Source: Bacillota bacterium
GTDB taxonomy: Bacteria > Bacillota_I > Bacilli_A > RFN20 > CAG-826
Length of the DNA: 5,344 bases
Assembly (NCBI GenBank): GCA_030831415.1
Contig: JAURLC010000029.1
Coordinates: 1-5,344 of the forward strand
Direction of reading: 5' to 3'
The position numbers were made by a program, and so were the translations under genes. The notes under the pieces were generated by a model. That model searched no databases, was not told the origin of the DNA, and was given only the letters and a program-made list of their open reading frames with translations. Below, piece after piece: positions 1 through 3,655 of this stretch; position 1 is the stretch's first letter; each line of letters opens with the position of its first letter.

Positions 1-793
1 CACGTACAGAGACGATGCGTTTTTTTTCAATATGAAATTGTTGAACGGGCGAATTAAGATGAATCGTCACACCCATGGACTCCGCGAGTGAACCGAGTGC
101 TTCATGAAAAGCGGAAATCCCCCCTTTGAGGTGATAAATACCATGTTCGTGTTCCATGTAACTGAGGATGGAAAATAAACTAGGGCATTCCCATGGAGAC
201 ATTCCTAAATATTTGGACTGAAAGGCCATCGAATAAATGAGTTCTTCCGAATGAAAATATTTTTTTAATCGTTGATACAACGATTGACCTAAATCTAAAT
301 AGGGGGCGGCTGCTAAAACTTCCGGGCGAACATAATCAAGAGGCGATTGAAAAGGTTTTTCTAATACAGGCGTCACTTTTTCAAATCGTTTTTTTTCATA
401 CTTTAAATATTTTTGATACCCTTTTTCTTCACCAGGAAAGACACGATGAATTTCTTTCATCATTTGTAAATGGTCTTGATAGGGATGAAATGTTTTCGTT
501 GGAAATTTAAGTTCATACAAAGGATCGATTGCTTTAACAGGGATCACATCTTCGAGTTTTTTTCCTAATTGAGAAAGAATGGAATCAATGATGGGACGAT
601 AAATGAAAAAAGTTGGCCCTAAATCAAAATGATAATCCCCTAATGAAAGTTTAGAAGAACGCCCCCCAACTCGATCATTGGCTTCATAGATGTCAATGAT
701 GTGCCCTTGGTTTGCGAGTAATAACGCGGTCACTAATCCACCTGGGCCCCCACCCACAATGGCAATTTTTTTGGATTTTGGTTTCTTTTGCAT
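1..793 (-). CDS. crtI: Phytoene/dehydrosqualene desaturase (CrtI/CrtN family), partial: first 264 residues
   Basis: This FAD-dependent carotenoid desaturase would introduce double bonds into phytoene (C40) or dehydrosqualene (C30), probably at the membrane surface. The reading frame is open from the ATG at 793-791 to the window edge, so about half of a usual ~500-residue protein is present and the C-terminal FAD-binding motif lies outside. Visible motifs are the dinucleotide-binding GGGPGG (residues 14-19), ribose-binding E37 followed by DRVGGR (40-45), FDLGPTFF (56-63), and the family-typical HLKGGISAFHEAL (221-233) followed by AESMGVTIHLNSPV. The start is fixed by an in-frame TAA nine bases upstream and by the Rossmann motif beginning about ten residues in. 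No Shine-Dalgarno precedes it. The gene diverges from the rimP operon. The family call is firm; CrtI versus CrtN (substrate chain length) cannot be decided here. Acholeplasma is known to make carotenoids, which fits the suggested lineage. Confidence 0.88.
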   Translation of the reverse strand, partial: MQKKPKSKKIAIVGGGPGGLVTALLLANQGHIIDIYEANDRVGGRSSKLSLGDYHFDLGPTFFIYRPIIDSILSQLGKKLEDVIPVKAIDPLYELKFPTKTFHPYQDHLQMMKEIHRVFPGEEKGYQKYLKYEKKRFEKVTPVLEKPFQSPLDYVRPEVLAAAPYLDLGQSLYQRLKKYFHSEELIYSMAFQSKYLGMSPWECPSLFSILSYMEHEHGIYHLKGGISAFHEALGSLAESMGVTIHLNSPVQQFHIEKKRIVSVR

Positions 794-801
794 ATAAATT
801 A

Positions 802-807
802 ATTATA
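802..807 (-). promoter_or_regulatory. Candidate proximal -10 box (TATAAT) for the desaturase gene
   Basis: Read on the minus strand, a perfect TATAAT lies at 807-802, only eight bases before the ATG at 793. A start site seven bases downstream of the last -10 base would fall at about 795, giving a leader of zero to two bases. The absence of any Shine-Dalgarno before the ATG fits a leaderless mRNA. The -35 region is poor (TTCTTT at 17-bp spacing) and there is no TGn extension. In such AT-rich sequence the box could be chance. Confidence 0.4.
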
Positions 808-836
808 TACGTGTTTATGCTTGGAAAGAATCGTTA

Positions 837-864
837 TTGCATTCCTTTTTTGATGTGGTATTAT
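837..864 (+). promoter_or_regulatory. Promoter of the rimP-nusA-rnpM-ylxQ-infB operon
   Basis: The -35 TTGCAT (837-842) and -10 TATTAT (859-864) are separated by 16 bp, and the -10 carries a TGn extension (TGG at 856-858). This is a good SigA-type extended -10 promoter. Transcription would start around 871, giving a leader of about 60 bases to the rimP ATG. It is the best plus-strand candidate in the intergenic region. It is predicted from sequence alone. Confidence 0.6.
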
Positions 865-889
865 ATTTATGTCGTTAAGTCAAACTCAA
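860..889 (-). promoter_or_regulatory. Candidate distal minus-strand promoter for the desaturase gene
   Basis: On the minus strand TTGAGT (889-884) is followed after 18 bp by a perfect TATAAT (865-860). Transcription would start near 853 and give a leader of about 60 bases before the desaturase ATG. The -10 bases overlap the -10 of the plus-strand rimP promoter almost completely, so the two promoters should compete for polymerase. No Shine-Dalgarno appears in the resulting leader near the ATG. Confidence 0.4.
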
Positions 890-890
890 C

Positions 891-919
891 AGAGTGGAGC
901 AATCCACTCTTTGTTTTTT
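891..919 (+). terminator. Intrinsic terminator-like hairpin in the operon leader (putative attenuator)
   Basis: AGAGTGGA (891-898) and TCCACTCT (903-910) form a perfect 8-bp stem closed by a GCAA tetraloop (899-902, GNRA class). It is followed directly by TTGTTTTTT (911-919). The T-tract follows only on the plus strand, so termination would be rightward. No plus-strand gene lies upstream in the window and the proposed operon promoter is only about 20 bp upstream. The element therefore most plausibly attenuates the operon's own transcript. The stem is half A-U/U-A and the U-tract is broken by a G at its third position, so it may be a weak terminator that depends on NusA. Confidence 0.72.
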
Positions 920-927
920 GAAAGGAG
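907..927 (+). promoter_or_regulatory. Possible alternative pairing of terminator 3' arm with the rimP Shine-Dalgarno
   Basis: CTCTTT (907-912) can pair with AAGGAG (922-927) in six contiguous pairs including one G-U, across a nine-base loop. Because it uses the 3' arm of the leader hairpin, this structure excludes the terminator stem. It would hide the rimP ribosome binding site when the terminator is not folded. The pairing is short and weak, and a T-rich stretch near any Shine-Dalgarno will often pair with it. Confidence 0.2.
921..927 (+). promoter_or_regulatory. Ribosome binding site of rimP, unusually close to the start
   Basis: AAAGGAG lies only three bases before the ATG at 931, a tighter spacing than the six to nine bases of the downstream genes. 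It also lies just 10 bases beyond the leader hairpin stem. Both facts suggest that rimP translation is limited or regulated. The strong match to the 16S tail still makes this the likely start. Confidence 0.75.
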
Positions 928-930
928 CTT

Positions 931-1395
931 ATGCCACTCATTGAAGCACTAGAAACGTTAATTAAACCCGTCGTTGAAAACGAGGGGGCATATGTCCACG
1001 AACTTAGTCTTGTGGTCGAACGAGGTGATAAATTCTTACGAATTTTGCTAGAAAAACCTGGATCTCGTATTGATATGAACTTAATCGTTCAATTAACACG
1101 ATCACTCTCTACCCTCCTGGATGCATCTGGATTACTGAATGAGCATTACATCCTCGATATTGCCAGTGCAGGTATCGATTATCCGATTAAAATGGAGCTC
1201 ATCGAACGGTACATTAACACTATCATCCAGGTGTATATTGATCCTCATCAACAAGGAAAACCGGGAATCATTGGAAAACTCATCGACATCAACGACTCTA
1301 CACTGACACTGTCCGTAAAAGAAAAAAAAGAACGTATCAATCAAAGATTTGAAAAAAAGGATATTACGCGAATCGAAGTATCGCGTGAACAATAA
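931..1395 (+). CDS. rimP: Ribosome maturation factor RimP
   Basis: RimP (YlxS in Bacillus, YhbC in E. coli) binds the 30S subunit in the cytoplasm and assists maturation of the 16S central pseudoknot region. At 154 residues it has the family's usual length. The N-terminal alpha/beta domain spans roughly residues 1-80 and includes FLRILLEKPGSRIDMN, matching the family's strand followed by an acidic helix start. The C-terminal Sm-like barrel follows (about 83-154). The signature usually written SSPGxxRPL appears here as ASAGIDYPIK, so the proline and arginine are both changed. Position directly upstream of nusA supports the call. It is the first gene of the operon, starts at an ATG behind AAAGGAG, and ends 17 bp before nusA. 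Confidence 0.92.
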   Translation: MPLIEALETLIKPVVENEGAYVHELSLVVERGDKFLRILLEKPGSRIDMNLIVQLTRSLSTLLDASGLLNEHYILDIASAGIDYPIKMELIERYINTIIQVYIDPHQQGKPGIIGKLIDINDSTLTLSVKEKKERINQRFEKKDITRIEVSREQ

Positions 1396-1412
1396 AAGGA
1401 AAAGGAACTATT

Positions 1413-3113
1413 ATGTTTAAATCAGCTGAACTCTTAAAACTCATTGAAGTACTTGAATTAGAAAAAGGTATTTCAAAAGAAGCCATTATTGATGCATTAA
1501 AAGAAGCACTTGCGAAAGCTTATCGCAAACATTTAGGCTCGATTGACGATGCCTTAGTGCGTGTTGATATTAATCCTGTCACAGGGGTCATTGAAGTGTT
1601 TGAACAAAAGAAAGTCGTGGAAACCGTCGAAGATGATTTCCTTGAAATCTCACGTGATGAAATCAAAGCAAAAGGTCTCTCATTAAACATCGATGACTTT
1701 TATGAAACCGAAGTCGATTTAGAAAGCTTCACCAAAGGAACCGCAATGATTGTAAAAGCGGTGTTCCGTCAAAAAATTGCTGAAGCTGAAAAAGCGGCTT
1801 TATATGAACTCTTTAAAGACAAGATTGGCGAAATGATTGTCGGGCAAGTTGAAAAAGTGGATGATCGAAGTGCCATTATAAATATTGGTCGTACCGATGT
1901 ATATTTACCGGTTTCTAAACGTATACCAGGTGAGACTTTTAAAGTTGGCGATCGTGTTAAGTTATACGTTGTTGATGTTGAATCTACAACAAAAGGTGCT
2001 CAAATTGCGGTTTCCCGTACGCACGAAGGCTTTTTAAAACGTGTCTTTGAAGAAGAACTTCCAGAAGTATACGAAGGAACTGTCATTATTAAAGCGATTG
2101 CTCGTGAAGCGGGGGTTCGTTCTAAAGTTGCAGTTTATTCTAATGATCCTAATGTTGATCCAGCCGGTGCATGTATCGGTCAAAACGGCTCACGTATCCA
2201 AAAAATTGTCGCTCAACTTGGTAACGCAAAAGAAAAAGAAAAAATTGATATTATTGCCTACACCGACAATCTCCTTCTTTATTTAGTGGAATCGATGAAA
2301 CCCGCTCAAATTACAGGAATTATCCTTGATGAAGTCAACCACAAGGCGATGATGCTCATCCAAACTGAAAATTTAGGTCCTGCAATTGGTCGTCGAGGTG
2401 TCAATCCTCGTTTGGCTAGCAAGTTAACAGGCTGGCAAATTGATGTGAAAGATTTCAATGAAGCTGTAGCCGAAGGATTATCTTATCAACTCGTCGATCA
2501 ACTTCGTCAAGAAGCAGAAGATAAACGCTTACGTGAACTTCAACGAGCAACCTTACCTGCTGGTTCTGCTCCTGCCCAAGCACGAAATGTGGTGTATTCA
2601 CAACAAAATGAAGACTTTACGATGGAAGATGTGTTATCTCCTCGTCATGATGAAGATCGTCAAGAAAAACTTATCGCCGATGGTGAAGATGTCGAAGAAA
2701 CCCCATCCGAAACTGTTGTTAACGCTGCAGCTAAGGTTGTTGAAACACAAGAGGTTGCCTCACCTGTTGAAGTCGTCGAACCTGCTCCCGCTCCTGTTGC
2801 TCCAAAAGTGACCGTTGTTCGTACGACCAAAACATTAGAAGAATTAGAAGCGGAATTAGAAGCGGAAAAAGCGCGTAAACCGAAGTTTGAAAAAGACTTC
2901 AAGAAAAAACCGTTTAAAAAACGTCCCAAAGATAATGAAAAACCCATTGAGGATATTCCTTCGCCAACCGGTGATTCATTAAATCCTGCAAATTATATGA
3001 AAATATATGACGATGAAGAAGCCATTGAAGAACAAGAACCGGTTGAAGAAATTGAAACCGAAACAGAATTAGACTTTGAGGACTTTGATGAGTATTACGA
3101 CGAAGAAAAATAA
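1413..3113 (+). CDS. nusA: Transcription termination/antitermination factor NusA with long C-terminal tail
   Basis: NusA binds RNA polymerase and nascent RNA and modulates pausing, intrinsic termination and antitermination. Domains in order are the RNAP-binding N-terminal domain (about 1-133), S1 (about 137-202, MIVGQVEKVDDRSAIINIG onwards), KH1 (about 205-285, GQNG loop at 256-259) and KH2 (about 290-350, GRRG at 326-329, then RLASKLTGW). The core ends near residue 372, about the full length of Bacillus NusA. Roughly 195 further residues follow: a Pro/Ala/Val-rich linker (about 380-470), a short Glu/Leu-rich helix (474-487), a basic patch (13 Lys/Arg in residues 486-510) and an acidic end (20 Asp/Glu in the last 35 residues). 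This tail does not resemble the E. coli acidic repeat domains. The ATG is preceded by AAAGGA (1401-1406). The last 26 bases also encode the start of rnpM. Confidence 0.97.
   Translation: MFKSAELLKLIEVLELEKGISKEAIIDALKEALAKAYRKHLGSIDDALVRVDINPVTGVIEVFEQKKVVETVEDDFLEISRDEIKAKGLSLNIDDFYETEVDLESFTKGTAMIVKAVFRQKIAEAEKAALYELFKDKIGEMIVGQVEKVDDRSAIINIGRTDVYLPVSKRIPGETFKVGDRVKLYVVDVESTTKGAQIAVSRTHEGFLKRVFEEELPEVYEGTVIIKAIAREAGVRSKVAVYSNDPNVDPAGACIGQNGSRIQKIVAQLGNAKEKEKIDIIAYTDNLLLYLVESMKPAQITGIILDEVNHKAMMLIQTENLGPAIGRRGVNPRLASKLTGWQIDVKDFNEAVAEGLSYQLVDQLRQEAEDKRLRELQRATLPAGSAPAQARNVVYSQQNEDFTMEDVLSPRHDEDRQEKLIADGEDVEETPSETVVNAAAKVVETQEVASPVEVVEPAPAPVAPKVTVVRTTKTLEELEAELEAEKARKPKFEKDFKKKPFKKRPKDNEKPIEDIPSPTGDSLNPANYMKIYDDEEAIEEQEPVEEIETETELDFEDFDEYYDEEK
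2841..2864 (+). repeat. Perfect 12-bp tandem duplication inside nusA (2 copies)
   Basis: GAATTAGAAGCG occurs twice back to back (2841-2852 and 2853-2864) and keeps the reading frame, encoding ELEA-type repeats in the helical part of the NusA tail. The identical codons suggest a recent duplication rather than selection for Glu-Leu content alone. It marks a place where tail length may vary between strains. Confidence 0.7.
3078..3081 (+). promoter_or_regulatory. Ribosome binding site deciding the rnpM start
   Basis: GAGG inside the nusA coding region lies six bases before the ATG at 3088. It supports that ATG over the in-frame TTG at 3076, which overlaps the GAGG and has no Shine-Dalgarno of its own. 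The same motif and spacing recur before ylxQ. Confidence 0.65.
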
Positions 3114-3363
3114 TGCCCCCTTACGACGTTGTATTCTTACGGGTGAAAAACTCGAAAAGAAACAATTGCTTCGAATCGTCCGCACACCAGAAGGCATGGT
3201 TACCATTGATCCTACTGGCAAGATGAACGGACGGGGTGCGTATGTTAAACGCGATGTTACCCTCGTCGATCGTTTACAACAATCACGACTGCTGGTCAAA
3301 CATTTAGGCGTTCAAGTCGAAGCATCGTTTTATCTTCACTTACGTGAGGTTCTCGGTGGCTAG
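3088..3363 (+). CDS. rnpM: RNase P modulator RnpM (YlxR family)
   Basis: This 91-residue cytoplasmic RNA-binding protein belongs to the YlxR family. The Bacillus homologue was reported to bind and modulate RNase P in vitro and renamed RnpM (from memory). The family signature is intact: PLRRCILTGEK (residues 11-21), the LLRIVRTPEG strand (27-36), and DPTGKMNGRGAYV (41-53) with the hallmark GRGAY. The protein is basic, as expected for an RNA binder. The start is the ATG behind GAGG, which overlaps the nusA end by 26 bp; a TTG four codons earlier is less likely. The stop (TAG at 3361-3363) overlaps the ylxQ start by 8 bp. Position between nusA and ylxQ is the conserved family context. Confidence 0.93.
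   Translation: MSITTKKNNAPLRRCILTGEKLEKKQLLRIVRTPEGMVTIDPTGKMNGRGAYVKRDVTLVDRLQQSRLLVKHLGVQVEASFYLHLREVLGG
3346..3349 (+). promoter_or_regulatory. Ribosome binding site deciding a GTG start for ylxQ
   Basis: GAGG ends six bases before the GTG at 3356, the same motif and spacing used by rnpM. The upstream GTG at 3344 overlaps the GAGG itself, and the ATG at 3374 would remove the start of the first helix and has no comparable site. The GTG at 3356 is therefore preferred. Confidence 0.6.
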
Positions 3364-3655
3364 CTCCCTTTCGATGCTTCATTTAATGCGACGGGCAAAC
3401 GCGCTTGTCACCGGCACGAATCCGATCGCATCCAAAGTCGTCTATATGTGGATTGCACACGATGCTTCTCCTACACGGCAAAAAGATTGCATCCATTATT
3501 GTCAAAAACATACCATTCCATATGAAATAGCGTTCAGTAAAGCCGACTTTCGTTCGATTATGCAACAACAAGATGTTGCCGTTATCCGTCTCATTAATGC
3601 CCATTTTTTACCTCTCATCTATTCCAATAAGGAGGAACAACTCGATGAAAAATAA
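3356..3655 (+). CDS. ylxQ: YlxQ, L7Ae/L30e-like RNA-binding protein (divergent)
   Basis: From the GTG at 3356 this is a 99-residue protein, matching the ~100 residues of Bacillus YlxQ, a K-turn-type RNA-binding fold of unclear role. Recognisable family features are LMRRANALVTG (residues 10-20), the strand VVYMWIA followed by DAS (35-37), and the QKHTIPYEI strand. Several usual features are missing. The family's RAGK is RANA. The segment between the TG turn and the DAS motif is 15 residues instead of about 20, so the RNA-recognition helix is shortened. The late LGxxIG motif reads DFRSIM. Synteny between rnpM and infB makes the identity secure despite this. It overlaps rnpM by 8 bp and infB by 11 bp, so its expression is probably coupled to both. 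Confidence 0.82.
   Translation: MASSLSMLHLMRRANALVTGTNPIASKVVYMWIAHDASPTRQKDCIHYCQKHTIPYEIAFSKADFRSIMQQQDVAVIRLINAHFLPLIYSNKEEQLDEK
3629..3635 (+). promoter_or_regulatory. Strong ribosome binding site of infB inside ylxQ
   Basis: AAGGAGG lies nine bases before the ATG at 3645. It is the strongest Shine-Dalgarno in the operon and sits entirely within the last codons of ylxQ. Ribosomes finishing ylxQ would pass over it, so infB can be both coupled and independently initiated at a high rate. Confidence 0.8.

Noticed and set aside
792..808. AT-rich near-palindrome around AATTAATT as an operator
   Set aside because: Only the central eight bases are palindromic; the flanks mismatch, and the composition makes this expected near a -10 box.
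712..921. Plus-strand reading frame of 69 codons crossing the intergenic region
   Set aside because: It starts at a TTG antisense to the desaturase without a ribosome binding site, runs through the promoter and hairpin, and its product resembles no known protein.
869..952. Possible 27-codon leader peptide beginning at ATG 869 and spanning the terminator
   Set aside because: It has no Shine-Dalgarno, the ATG falls at or before the predicted transcript start, and there is no run of regulatory codons as in amino-acid attenuators.
1132..1392. Minus-strand reading frame opposite rimP
   Set aside because: It is antisense to a well-supported RimP, is low-complexity Phe-rich and has no start signals.
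1396..1412. Internal promoter or terminator between rimP and nusA
   Set aside because: The 17-bp gap contains only the nusA Shine-Dalgarno; there is no inverted repeat or -10/-35 pair.
2041..2286. Plus-strand alternative frame within nusA
   Set aside because: It overlaps the conserved S1-KH1 region of NusA in another frame and has the Lys/Leu-rich composition of a frame-shifted shadow.
2533..2947. Plus and minus reading frames over the NusA tail
   Set aside because: Both arise from the repetitive Glu/Lys/Val codons of the tail; the Leu/Lys- and Ser/Thr-rich products are what such sequence gives in other frames. NusA itself reads through without a break.
3069..3604. Minus-strand frames opposite rnpM and ylxQ
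   Set aside because: They are antisense to genes with family motifs and conserved order, and no promoter or ribosome binding site was seen.
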